Shown here: in pieces, positions 26,058 to 36,300 of the stretch
Layout of the letters: each line of letters begins with the position of its first letter
Numbering within the stretch: position 1 is the first letter of the stretch
NCBI RefSeq assembly: GCF_044542075.1
Contig: NZ_JBITTU010000010.1
Location: 90,126 to 154,125, forward strand
Direction of reading: 5' to 3'
DNA length: 64,000 nucleotides
Source: Leeuwenhoekiella sp044542075
GTDB lineage: Bacteria; Bacteroidota; Bacteroidia; Flavobacteriales; Flavobacteriaceae
The notes under the pieces: generated by a model
The model's input: only the letters and a program-made list of their open reading frames with translations
What the model was told of the DNA's origin: nothing
Databases searched by the model: none
Program-made: the position numbers and the translations under genes

Positions 26058-27407
26058 TTACAATAGGTTTTTATAGGGTAATTTATTTAGTTCTATTACT
26101 TCTACAGGTGTTGCCATTTTAGTTTTAAGACCTTCACCATCTACCTGTATTACTTCTTGCTGAAAAATATGCAGCTTTCCTGTTTTTTTAAAAAGTTCTT
26201 TATCAAAATTAGGCTCCCAATCTCCAACGCTTTTTTCAGTTAGATCTAGTATTTGCCAGGTACTCACATCCTGTAAATTTTTATAGGCTAATGAAATTTT
26301 ACTTCCTCTGGTATCATCTCTAAATAATAAATAGGTGATCTTTTTACCAGATTGCTTATCTATAAAAATCTCTGGTCTTGAGATCGGAATCTTTTTAGTT
26401 CCGCCACCACCCAGTTTGAATTCTGAAGTGCGAAAAGCCGTATTTTCTTTTTTCCAGTTGCCCTTATCTAAATAAACTATTTGATATTGCGTTTTATGAT
26501 CTTCATTCCAATAATTAGCGATATAGGGATTACCGTCTGAATCTGTAGTCATTGCTGTTTGATTAATCAAACTGCTATTCTGCGGAATCTTCCAGGCGTA
26601 TTCGGCGCCTGCTTCAGTAATAGGTAATGTATACTGCTCACCTGTAGATTTTTGCCAGGTTACACCACCATCTAAAGACCTAGCATAGGCGATATCGTGA
26701 TTTGTAGCTACGTCATACGTCTCGCGCCAAACCCAGGATAAATGTATAGTTCCTTTCAAATCTACATAGGCTTGCCAGTAGGCGTTCCGAAGGTTTTCAC
26801 CATCTATTAAATTTTGGTGAAGCTGTGTCCATTTTTTAGTTACTACATCATAACTATTTAGGACTAAAACGCCTCTACCTGATTGACCAGAGCGGTACAT
26901 AAAGAGTAAACCTCTGGTTTTTGTAAGATTGTAAAATTGAGGATAAGATACTTTTTGCTCATCTATACCCGTCATTGAGATTTTGTCTCCTAGCACTAAT
27001 CCAAGCGGAGTTTTGCTAACTGCATAGCGCAATTTATTGTCGTGATGATCCCAACTCACATGTAAAAAACCTTCGCCATCAACAGCTATACTTATGGCAT
27101 TATGAGCATCTTCTGTATTACCCATAAATTGGGTTTTAGCGGTTACCCAGGCTCCATCTGGCAACTTTCTTTTAGCAATAATCAGATAAGAATCTGCATC
27201 GTAATAAGCAGTAAACTGGGTGTTTTTATGAGTTGTTAGCGCATTCTGACGAAAGATTACTGTATTCACCGAATTTGAAGACCAACCCATTCCTACATCT
27301 GAAACTTTAGTAGTTGTTTTTTTTGGATGCACACTACAAGATATAAGGACCAACCCTATAAGAAATATTGTGTAAAATTTAATAAAACTCTTTCTCATCA
27401 AAACCAT
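26058..27407 (-). CDS. BNR_4-family beta-propeller lipoprotein (candidate polysaccharide lyase or rhamnosyl-glucuronidase)
   Basis: 449 residues with lipobox Cys24 (VLISCSVHP). The BNR_4 signature is clear: TEDAHNAISIAVDGEGFLHVSWDHHDNKLRYAVS, VSYPQFYNL and GLLFMYRSGQSGRG, then further blades. Enzymes with this seven-bladed fold include ulvan lyases of PL24/PL25 and the rhamnose-glucuronidase family GH145. Residues H102, H122, Y155 and R172 stand where, as far as I recall, the His/His/Tyr/Arg catalytic set of the lyases lies; the 20-residue spacing between the two histidines fits. With GH105 downstream, a lyase is attractive. GH145-type activity or a non-enzymatic propeller is possible. It starts the group with GH2. 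Confidence 0.72.
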   Translation of the reverse strand: MVLMRKSFIKFYTIFLIGLVLISCSVHPKKTTTKVSDVGMGWSSNSVNTVIFRQNALTTHKNTQFTAYYDADSYLIIAKRKLPDGAWVTAKTQFMGNTEDAHNAISIAVDGEGFLHVSWDHHDNKLRYAVSKTPLGLVLGDKISMTGIDEQKVSYPQFYNLTKTRGLLFMYRSGQSGRGVLVLNSYDVVTKKWTQLHQNLIDGENLRNAYWQAYVDLKGTIHLSWVWRETYDVATNHDIAYARSLDGGVTWQKSTGEQYTLPITEAGAEYAWKIPQNSSLINQTAMTTDSDGNPYIANYWNEDHKTQYQIVYLDKGNWKKENTAFRTSEFKLGGGGTKKIPISRPEIFIDKQSGKKITYLLFRDDTRGSKISLAYKNLQDVSTWQILDLTEKSVGDWEPNFDKELFKKTGKLHIFQQEVIQVDGEGLKTKMATPVEVIELNKLPYKNLL

Positions 27408-27504
27408 TAAATGTACAGCATACGCTTAAAAGTACATAATTTATATGTAATACTTTTATTTTATTCAAATAATCCTTTATCGATTTAGTTAGGTATACAA
27501 CGCG

Positions 27505-28728
27505 TTAATTTGAGGGTAAACCGTCTATTTTCATTCCCTGAATAAGTAGCGCGTGTATAATATATGTCATCTCTTTACCATTGTCTTCGTGAGCTCCGTT
27601 AACACCGTAAGGCCAAAAATGAACTCCGTCTCCTTTTACGGTAGCATTGGGATCATTTGTCATCATTTTTAAGATAGCATTAGCTTCTGCTCCCTGATAA
27701 ATACCTCCTCTAATAAGTTCATTCCATTTCCAATGTTGTCCTACTCCTACTGTGTGCGCCATCTCATGCATTGCGGTTCCTGTGCGCTGATAGCCTGCAT
27801 TAGAACCTACTCTAATATTGCCTGCAAAATTAGCATCTGCCGTAGGTGTACCCGGAGAATAATTAACAACGACATGCTTAGTGATGGAAGTAAAATTATT
27901 GTAGTACTGCGTGGCCGTATCAAAAGCTTCTTTAATACGTACGTGATTTTCATTAGCCGCATCAAAACCATTAAATGAATACGTAAATTTTCCTTTAGTG
28001 ATCGTTTTAACTAAAACTGCATCACCATATACTACACGTTTACTTGTTTTGGTATAGGGTCTAATAAAATAAAAAGTATTTTCCTTTAAATCTCTAATAC
28101 GCTCAGTAAAAGAAGCGTCAAGATTTTCTCTCTTTATAACATTATCTTCAAGCGTTGGGTTTTGTTCAAGCCCATAAACAACTCCTAATTCTTTTAATTC
28201 GGTATCTCCAGGTTCTTCTAAACGTATGCCTATAAAAATATCGTGAGCTCCAGAAACCCGCTTCTCTCCAATACTAAAGATAGGTGGATCTGCAAATGTT
28301 GTAGTAAAGCTAATTTCGTTACCATAGGCGATGCCTTTTCCATTTTTTGCATACGATCGTGCGTAGTACACATTGCCTTCTGCTAGATTAGAAAGATTAA
28401 CCTCAAAGTCACCAGATCCTTTTACCGTACTTGCGATGGTTTTGGTTCCCTCATAATTTGGTTTTGTTTCTAAACCAAAACAAACCCCTCTTTCTATAAT
28501 AGATGAACCGCCATCATCTGTCACTTGTCCCCAAATTGTCGCAGAATATGCTGCTAGATTCTCTGGTTCTTTTGTTATCAAGGTTGCTAAAACAGTTTCA
28601 TCTACAGGCTCTTTGATGGTATTATTGTCATCTGGAGCTTCTTCACTAGAACAACCGCAAATAATACATAATGTAAACGCAAAACCAATTACTATAAAAT
28701 TGAAAAAACTATTCGTGAATATTCTCAT
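27505..28728 (-). CDS. Fibronectin-like lipoprotein with C-terminal zincin-type (HExxH) domain
   Basis: 407 residues with lipobox Cys25 (LCIICGCSSEE). Residues 45-240 are two beta-sandwich, fibronectin type III-like repeats (SATIWGQVTDDGGSSIIERGVCFG, GNVYYARSYAKNGKGIAYGNEISFTT and similar). The C-terminal 160 residues carry TAMHEMAHTVGVGQHWKW: H321, E322, H325 form a zincin HExxH site, followed by G328 and H332, one residue further than in standard metzincins. This suggests a zinc protease or a zincin-like fold; catalytic status is open. It lies between the SusCD group and the enzymes, after a terminator-like hairpin. Confidence 0.7.
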   Translation of the reverse strand: MRIFTNSFFNFIVIGFAFTLCIICGCSSEEAPDDNNTIKEPVDETVLATLITKEPENLAAYSATIWGQVTDDGGSSIIERGVCFGLETKPNYEGTKTIASTVKGSGDFEVNLSNLAEGNVYYARSYAKNGKGIAYGNEISFTTTFADPPIFSIGEKRVSGAHDIFIGIRLEEPGDTELKELGVVYGLEQNPTLEDNVIKRENLDASFTERIRDLKENTFYFIRPYTKTSKRVVYGDAVLVKTITKGKFTYSFNGFDAANENHVRIKEAFDTATQYYNNFTSITKHVVVNYSPGTPTADANFAGNIRVGSNAGYQRTGTAMHEMAHTVGVGQHWKWNELIRGGIYQGAEANAILKMMTNDPNATVKGDGVHFWPYGVNGAHEDNGKEMTYIIHALLIQGMKIDGLPSN

Positions 28729-28822
28729 GATATTAATTTAGGATTATTGTTGTGGAGATATTTTCTAAGGAATTAAATAAACTCGCTTATTTATCTAATT
28801 CAATAAATTATTTTAAAATATA

Positions 28823-28859
28823 AACCCCAACCATATATACATAGCATACAGCTGGGGTT
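28823..28859 (-). terminator. Hairpin after the SusCD group (terminator or attenuator)
   Basis: On the minus strand AACCCCA (28853-28859 complement) pairs with TGGGGTT (28823-28829 complement) around a long loop, followed by TTTATATTTT. It lies about 20 bp past the DUF4998 lipoprotein stop. A 7-bp stem with a 23-nt loop is weak, so partial read-through to the enzyme genes is likely. Confidence 0.5.
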
Positions 28860-28879
28860 ATATACCTTAGACAACTTTA

Positions 28880-30151
28880 TTAATTCTGTTTAGCTATATT
28901 CCACTCTAGAAAACGTAGATACCTATTTTCTCCAGAACTTTTGTAGACGAGACCTACTGTAATTTCCCCTGCTTCTTCAACAGTAAAATCAAGATTATAA
29001 AAATCATCGCCAGAAGCACTTTGACCACCTCGATTAGTAATTCTTTTTACAGCAAGAACATTACTTGAAGAATTATCTAAAATAGCATCTACATCTGGCA
29101 ATTCTGAATTTCCTTTTAATACAACGGCATATGCATAACGCTCTTCAGTAAGTGATAAATCTGTACCCTCACCCCGCATCTTTACAGTTAACCTAAAGTC
29201 TGAAGCTCCAGAGCGTAGTGTCTGATATATTTTTGCATTTTCTAAAGTGTTAGGAACATTGCCATAACCTATTTGAATAGCAAAAATATTACTATAGTTA
29301 TCATCATAACCTACTCCAACACCACCACCATAGCTATCACCACTATGATCAAAATTTACGACTACATCATTTGAAATCCAGTCTTTTAAAACCCTAAATC
29401 TTCCCACAGTTCCATCAGTTTTAAAGGGGACTGAATTATTTTTTAACTGTGGGACTAATATTGGCGTAAAATTGTCACTGTATTCTGTATAAAATGTATC
29501 TAATGCTGTTTCTTCAGGTAGAAATAAGGTGCGATATTTATATTGAGAGCCTAGTTTGTAATCCTCAATTATAACTGTTGAACTAGCTATTTCTGTAAAC
29601 TCTACAACCATTTCATCAAGGTTATTAGTATAGACTAATTCTGTCCCTATAACACCAGAAGTTAAATCCATTCCTGCATAATCTACCTTAAGACCTTCTT
29701 CACTTAAATTACCTGTATGAGGCCTATTAAATAATGTTGCATGGTAGCGCTCTCCATAGACCTCTCCCGTTGCAGATACAGGAATAGAACTATTGCCTTG
29801 ACTGTCAAATGTGCGTATTTCAAAATTATAAATGTTCTCTGGTAAGTCTGAAATTACAACTTCTAGAGTATCTATACCTATTGAACGTGTGATAGGGACT
29901 ACTACAGAATCTTTTTTGCTATTCCAATAAACTCTGAACTCAGTAATTTTAGGATCTGCATCTACAATACCCTGAATTTTAGCCCTATTTTTTCCTGAAA
30001 AAATCTTTAAAGAATCTACCTTCTCAGAATAGTTAATCTCACCATCTGCAGTAAAATCTTTAAAATCATCCATTTCTGCAACATCTGCACAGGAGCCGAG
30101 GCCGGTTAACAGTACAAGCAGAACTATTTTAGTTAATTTATGTATTTTCAT
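28880..30151 (-). CDS. DUF4998-type surface lipoprotein (candidate glycan-binding protein)
   Basis: About 423 residues when started at the ATG at 30151, which gives MKIHKLTKIVLLVLLTGLGSCADV with a clean lipobox (LGSC). An in-frame start 57 bp upstream would overlap the previous gene and add residues with no signal value. The N-terminal half matches DUF4998 (DDFKDFTADGEINYSEKVDSLKIFSGKNRAKIQGIVDADPKITEFRVYWN). The C-terminal half looks like a beta-sandwich of the type seen in SusE/F-position proteins. Such proteins sit on the cell surface and probably bind polysaccharide for the SusCD complex. The gene lies 19 bp after its DUF4959/5000 neighbour. Confidence 0.82.
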   Translation of the reverse strand: MKIHKLTKIVLLVLLTGLGSCADVAEMDDFKDFTADGEINYSEKVDSLKIFSGKNRAKIQGIVDADPKITEFRVYWNSKKDSVVVPITRSIGIDTLEVVISDLPENIYNFEIRTFDSQGNSSIPVSATGEVYGERYHATLFNRPHTGNLSEEGLKVDYAGMDLTSGVIGTELVYTNNLDEMVVEFTEIASSTVIIEDYKLGSQYKYRTLFLPEETALDTFYTEYSDNFTPILVPQLKNNSVPFKTDGTVGRFRVLKDWISNDVVVNFDHSGDSYGGGVGVGYDDNYSNIFAIQIGYGNVPNTLENAKIYQTLRSGASDFRLTVKMRGEGTDLSLTEERYAYAVVLKGNSELPDVDAILDNSSSNVLAVKRITNRGGQSASGDDFYNLDFTVEEAGEITVGLVYKSSGENRYLRFLEWNIAKQN

Positions 30152-30170
30152 AATGTAATTACTTACCAAA

Positions 30171-31370
30171 TTAAAAATTAGTGTTACCATAGACTTGAAT
30201 TTCACCAATGGCTAAACTTTTACCACCTTCCCAGTTTTCAAGATTACGTATACGTAGGTACCTCATTTTAGGTATATCTGCCGGAACTTCCCAGCTAAAG
30301 CCGGCAACTGCAGTCTCATAATCTTCATTATTTTGCTGACCATAAGGAAGGCCAGATGGTTTGACCTGTACATAAGATCCTAAAAGTGTCCAGCTTGCTA
30401 AATCTCCAGATGTGTCCAGTTCATCACTACCGTAAATTTCAAAGCGTTTCATACAACCTTTATAGTAATAGGTACGCCCGTTAAAATACTCAGGGTAATC
30501 CCAAATAACGATACGGCTCAGCTTTGCCTCTACACCCATATCTACTGTAAACATGTGCAAATTTTCAGTGTATGTACCCTGTGTCAAATACACCCCAGAC
30601 CAGTTCATTAAATTACCATCCCATAGACCACTAAGCGGTGTAGAATTATGACGCGGTGCATCGTTAGGTAATTCTAGCCCCCTGTAACCAGATTTGGGAA
30701 TGGCTTCTTCAAAAAGTGGTTTAATAGTAGTAAATAGGGTATCTGTATAATTTAACCAGCGATCTCTAACCGTTATAGCAAACTCTTGTGATAAAGTATC
30801 AAAACCGCGAATGGTACTTGTAATCTCATCTGTAGAAGTATAAATACTATTAGGGTTTATTACCCAATCACCCAGATCGTCTCGTTCCATAAGTAAAAGA
30901 GCTACATCTTCCCGGTCAGGATTATCTGCCTTTAGATAAACCCCACCAAATGCCGCACCAGACTCTATACTCTCATACACGTCAAATATGGGTGCTCTTA
31001 AGGGGTTAACAGTAACTAACACAGGTGCAGATTCTTTTTCACTACGATTAACTGTAGTAATCTCAACCTCATTAGCTTGTGCGCCAGAAAAGCCTTCTAG
31101 TAACATACTTGAATTATAGAATGAAGTTTTCACTTCCATTTCCCGGCCATTAGCGAGTGTATAACTTGCTTTTACATAGAGTAAGTCCTGGTCTTTAGGT
31201 AATTTATAAGAAACCCTGGCTTTACCACGTAAGTTTTCTACGCTAACATCTGTTACTTGCGAAGGAGCATTAGCATTGTTTTCTAATGGGGTTTGTAAAT
31301 CCTCATCAGAACAGGATATCCCGATGATCAACCCCAGAACTGCTAAATAATTTAAAAATTTTGTTTTCAT
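30171..31370 (-). CDS. DUF4959/DUF5000-type surface lipoprotein (candidate glycan-binding protein)
   Basis: About 399 residues starting at the ATG at 31370 (MKTKFLNYLAVLGLIIGISCSDED, lipobox Cys20). A start 75 bp further upstream would run into the SusD gene. N-terminal beta-sandwich domains (ANAPSQVTDVSVENLRGKARVSYKLPKDQDLLYVKASY) correspond to DUF4959/DUF5126. The C-terminal part (LPNDAPRHNSTPLSGLWDGN ... RIVIWDYPEYFNGRTYYYKGCMKRFEIYG ... MRYLRIRNLENW) is a discoidin-like DUF5000 domain, a carbohydrate-binding fold. It lies 17 bp after SusD and likely is a surface-exposed binding protein. Confidence 0.85.
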   Translation of the reverse strand: MKTKFLNYLAVLGLIIGISCSDEDLQTPLENNANAPSQVTDVSVENLRGKARVSYKLPKDQDLLYVKASYTLANGREMEVKTSFYNSSMLLEGFSGAQANEVEITTVNRSEKESAPVLVTVNPLRAPIFDVYESIESGAAFGGVYLKADNPDREDVALLLMERDDLGDWVINPNSIYTSTDEITSTIRGFDTLSQEFAITVRDRWLNYTDTLFTTIKPLFEEAIPKSGYRGLELPNDAPRHNSTPLSGLWDGNLMNWSGVYLTQGTYTENLHMFTVDMGVEAKLSRIVIWDYPEYFNGRTYYYKGCMKRFEIYGSDELDTSGDLASWTLLGSYVQVKPSGLPYGQQNNEDYETAVAGFSWEVPADIPKMRYLRIRNLENWEGGKSLAIGEIQVYGNTNF

Positions 31371-31387
31371 AATTTTTCTTTTTTTTA

Positions 31388-33328
31388 TTAATTCCACCCC
31401 GGATTCTGTACCAGATTTGAATTCTGTAGAAGTGCATATTCCCAAATAGGCCAGAAATAATCTCTAGGCGCTACAAAACGTTGTTGATGTAATGTTCTAA
31501 TTTGGTAATAAGCAGCCTCATCTTCACCATAAACATTCCATCCCTGTATAGGTTGATTAAATTCACGTACGGCTTTTTTCCATCTTAATAAATCCCAATA
31601 GCGTTGACCTTCAAAGGCAAGCTCAATCAAACGCTCTTGATGTATAATTTCTCGTAGACCATTTTGAGAATTTGGTTTGTCAGGATTGTTCGAAAATTGA
31701 GTCCACGATGTCTCTACACCCTCTAGTCCTGCTCGATCTCTAATTAGATCTAGATACTGAAGAACCTCACCACTAGGGCCATTTATTTCATTTAAAGCTT
31801 CAGCATACATTAAATATAAGTCTGCTAATCTCAATTCTGGCCAGGCGTAGGATCTAAATGAAGAACCATTTGCACCAAAGCTTTGATCGTTATTAACTAA
31901 CTTTTTAAGATAATAACCTGTTACATTAAAGAAGAACGCGTGATTACTTCCTGCGTAATCTGCATACTTACCTTCTATATGTGACTCGTTTTCTACATCT
32001 TGATCTGCATTACGATACCATATAGAACCGTCAAAACCTAAATCTGCATAAAAGCGATGTTCTCTGTCAAAATTTAAACGGGAAGTTCTATAACCCTTAA
32101 GTATATTATTTCCTTCAGAAGCATTTGCTTCTCTTATTTCTAAGATATTGTTGAAGTCTAAATTTTTATCTTCATTTATAGGCACTCCATTTTTAGAATA
32201 AAAAAGCTTAGCCATATCAAGTGTAGGAGAAACAATTTTCTCAGCAGATCTGTGATTATCATCTATAGAAAGAGGTGCCATCGTTTGACGTTGTAAATCT
32301 GTTACAATGCTCTGGGTATTTGGCCATAACACTTCCTGACTTCTACGTAAGGTAACTGCATTACGTATACTTAATTTAGTAGCAGTTGTATCTGAAAGAT
32401 TAAAGGTATTACCTGCAAATTCATACAATGCGTGACCCGAATTTTCAGCAAGCTCTATTGCCTCTTGAGCTGCATCTAAAGCCTCTTGCCATTTAGATAG
32501 CTCGAAGGTGGTGTTGTATAATGCAGTACCATCGGGGTTTATCATACCAGATAAATCTTCATTTCCGTTAAATAATGGGCTTGCGGCTGTAAGCAATACT
32601 CGAGCTTTTAGACCCTTTGCAATCACAGAAGTTATACGGCCGTATTCTGTATTTTGATCTGCAATAGAAGGAGGCAATATTGCTGCAGCTTCATCAAGTA
32701 ATTCTACCACATAATCTATACCTTCATCATAAGGTGATCTCGGTATATTAAATTCTTCTGCATCGGCATCTACACTTACATTTTCACGAATTATTGGGGC
32801 AGCACCGTACAAACGCATTAGGTAAAAGTGGTAGTATGCTTTTAAAAATTTTACCTCGGCTATCCATCGCTCCCGTTCACTAGCATCTATATCTGGTACT
32901 TGCAAAGGGTCCTCTAAATTCTCAATAAAAATATTACAGTGTCTTATACCTTGAAACATAGGTTTTGCTTGAAATCTGCCATCCCAATAATTATTATAAG
33001 GATCTCCTGCGCGTTGTAAACCAAGGGCTATGTTTAACGAATTAACTGTGATTGCTTGAAATTCATCAGGAATCCACAACTCATCTCCAGCTAAAAATGC
33101 AGGGTTACCTTGTAGATTTCCATTTGCAGGCATATACGAGTAACAGGTAAATAGATATTTTTCGGCCTCATTTCGTAAATTGAAAACTTTATCTATCGTA
33201 TTCACATTATCGGGTACCACATCTAAAAACTCTTCTTCACAAGAATTTAAAGTAAGTACAGCAAAACCTGAGAGTAATAGTGCTCGAAGGTAAATTTTGC
33301 TCTTATTTATATTAAATATCATATTCAT
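31388..33328 (-). CDS. SusD/RagB-family outer-membrane lipoprotein (PUL 1)
   Basis: 646 residues with lipobox Cys30 (LTLNSCEEEFLD). SusD features: FLDVVPDNVNTIDKVF near the N-terminus, AEVKFLKAYYHFYLMRLYGAAPIIRENV of the TPR region, and the C-terminal ELRLADLYLMYAEALNEINGPSG ... LIELAFEGQRYWDLLRWKKA. It forms the lid that captures oligosaccharide above the SusC pore. It lies 11 bp downstream of the SusC gene. The Met three residues into the frame is an equally possible start. Confidence 0.95.
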   Translation of the reverse strand: MNMIFNINKSKIYLRALLLSGFAVLTLNSCEEEFLDVVPDNVNTIDKVFNLRNEAEKYLFTCYSYMPANGNLQGNPAFLAGDELWIPDEFQAITVNSLNIALGLQRAGDPYNNYWDGRFQAKPMFQGIRHCNIFIENLEDPLQVPDIDASERERWIAEVKFLKAYYHFYLMRLYGAAPIIRENVSVDADAEEFNIPRSPYDEGIDYVVELLDEAAAILPPSIADQNTEYGRITSVIAKGLKARVLLTAASPLFNGNEDLSGMINPDGTALYNTTFELSKWQEALDAAQEAIELAENSGHALYEFAGNTFNLSDTTATKLSIRNAVTLRRSQEVLWPNTQSIVTDLQRQTMAPLSIDDNHRSAEKIVSPTLDMAKLFYSKNGVPINEDKNLDFNNILEIREANASEGNNILKGYRTSRLNFDREHRFYADLGFDGSIWYRNADQDVENESHIEGKYADYAGSNHAFFFNVTGYYLKKLVNNDQSFGANGSSFRSYAWPELRLADLYLMYAEALNEINGPSGEVLQYLDLIRDRAGLEGVETSWTQFSNNPDKPNSQNGLREIIHQERLIELAFEGQRYWDLLRWKKAVREFNQPIQGWNVYGEDEAAYYQIRTLHQQRFVAPRDYFWPIWEYALLQNSNLVQNPGWN

Positions 33329-33339
33329 AACTAGATTTT

Positions 33340-36300
33340 TTAAAAGTCAAATTGTAAACCAAAATTGTAAACAGACTGAATAGGATAACCTAAACCGTTA
33401 CCTCCCATTTCTGGATCCCAAAGATCAAAACTGCTCCACACGGCAAGGTTTAATGCACTCACATAAACTCGTAAAGATTTTATATTTAGAGCATTCAGCA
33501 CTTTTTCTGGAGCCTTATAGCCTATTTCAACATTTTTTAATCTTAAAAAGTCACCATTACGCAACCACCAGGTAGATCGTTGTATATTATTTGTTTCCTG
33601 AGTTTGACTAAGACGTGGCCAGAATGCATACGCATCTCGATTATCTTCAGACCAGTAATCTTCTGCGATTACATTTAACAAACCATTTTGATATCTTCCT
33701 TCTACAATAAAAGGAGCAATACGGCGAGGGTCTATAAAGAATGAAGATCTAGCTGAACCTTGAAAGAACATACTCAAATCAAGATTTTTGTATCCTACAC
33801 TACCTCCAAAACCATAGATAAACTCAGGAACAGTAGGTAAACCAATAGGCACTTGATCTAAAGGAGTAATTTGCCCATCACCATTTACATCGCGGTATTT
33901 AATATCGCCACCGTTTACATCCCCAAATTGAGTAGGAGAGTTATTAACCTCTTCCTGATCTACAAAAAGACGCTCTGCTATGTACCCGTAAGTTTGACTT
34001 GAGTGCTGCCCTACACGTGATAAATAACTTAATTCATCTGGATAATTTAATTCGTCATATTGGGTGATTTCATTCGTTGCATAGGTCATTGTTGCGCGCA
34101 ATTGAGTCCACCAGTTATTGTTAAACTGCTTGTTATAATCTAACGCAACCTCAAAACCATGGCTTTCTAGTTCTGCAAAGTTTGCTTGTGGTTGAGCCGT
34201 TAACCCTATTACAGATCCTATTTCAGAACGTGTTTGTAAGATATTGCTACGCTTTTGCTTAAAAATATCTACTGTTACATTTAGAGATTTGTAAAGCTCT
34301 AAGTCTATACCTAGATTGTATTGCTCAGACTCTTCCCATCCTATTTCTTCATTAGGATATCTGGAAACTAAAACACCAGGTCTGCCATAATTAAAATCCT
34401 GACCGAAGGTTGCTCCATAAAAAGGATTATTAGAGTTTACATTAGATAAGTAAAAGAAGCGGTCCCTGTCTTCACCTATTTGATCATTACCTGCTCTACC
34501 ATAAGTTAAACGTAATTTTAGATTAGTTACCGCATCACTTAACGGTTCAAAGAATTTCTCCTTAGATATTCTCCACCCTAAACCAACTGATGGGAAAAAA
34601 CCATAACGATGTCCTTTTGCAAATCGTTCTGAACCATTATAACCAAAACTGAATGACGTTAAGTATCTATCATCAAAAGCATACGATAAACTACCTGATA
34701 TCCCGTGATTACGAAATGGTAAAGAACCTTGTAAATCGTTACCTACAACCCCGTTCTCTGTACTATAAATTAGGTTAAGCAACATTGCAGAAACAGCGTG
34801 CTTTTCATCAAACGTACGGTTGTAATTTATTTGCGATTCATTATAAATCCTAGAATTAATGCTTTGACGGTTAGAACCACCTATAACATCTATAAATTCA
34901 GTACCAGTAGTACCTATAGAGCCTTCACTGCCATCGTTAAGTACACTTAGACTTATTGAATTATCTATAGGGTTAAGCGAAGAAGAATAATAAAAAGGAT
35001 TGTATTGACGCTGAATCTCATAAAAAGCATAGCGTCTTATATATCCCATAGATCTAAAGCTTAATCCTTCGGTTATAAAAGCTAGATCTTGCTTGATTTG
35101 TATCTGCGCTTGTATTGTAGAGGCTTTACTGGTTTGATATCCTTTTACCATCTCTGCATACGGATTAAATAAAAGCGAATTACCTCCCAATTGCGAGGGT
35201 GCACCTCCAAATAACGGATGCTCAATAAGCGGTTTTAATTCTTGCGGATAAATAGCAGGAAACGCTACAGGATTTGACCAAACAGCAGTATTAAATACAT
35301 ATGTCCCCCCTGAAACAGGGCTGCCATCATACCTATCACTACCACCTACCGGACCATTATAATCATCAAATTGACCATAAACATTAAGCGATAAGTCTGT
35401 AGTTTCCGTAAGTTCTATATCTAAATTACTTCTTATAGAATAGTTACGTAGTTTAATGTTACTATTAAAGTTATTAATAGGCTCTACATCTAAGATTCCA
35501 TTATCTATATTATAAGTACCTGCAACATAATATCGTGCCTTCTCAGAACCTCCGCTTGCACTTATATTTATACTTTCATTTACCGTATAATCTTTAACCA
35601 TCTTATCTATCCAGTTATTACTAGGATACAAAAGGGGATTATCTCCCGCAGCTGTTCTATCTATTTTTGTTTGAGTATAGGGTAATATTGCCTGGCGGTC
35701 TCTAGTAAGAGCAGCTTCATTAGCCATATTCATATAGGTGATATTATCTGCGAAGTTGAAATTCTTAGTATTAGAGGAAACCCGTGTTTGAGATCTAAAA
35801 CTAAAATTAGTTTTACCAGATTTACCACGTTTTGTTGTAATTAAAACCACCCCGTTTGCTCCTCGTGCACCATAAACCGAAGCAGCTGCAGCATCTTTTA
35901 AAACTGAAAATGAATCAATATCATCAGGTTGAAGACGCGCTAAATCTGTAGAAGTAGATTCTATACCATCTATAAGTATTAAAGGGTCCCGTTTACCCGA
36001 ACCAAACGTACTCAAGCCGCGTATAAAAAAATCTGAATTATCTGCGCCAGGTTCTCCAGAACGTTGATAAGAGATCATACCGGGAACACGACCGGCAAGC
36101 ATATTAGTAAGGTTATTTGTGGGTCCTTTTAATTGTTCAGGATTTACCGAAACAACAGAAGTTACCATATTTGTCTTTTTCTGCTTTCCGCTAAAGGCGA
36201 TAACAACTGTTTCTTCAAGAGATTCCTGACTTAAATTAAGAGTCATATCTATAGTTTGCTGGTCTCCTACCACAACTTCTTTTGTTACAAAACCTACAAA

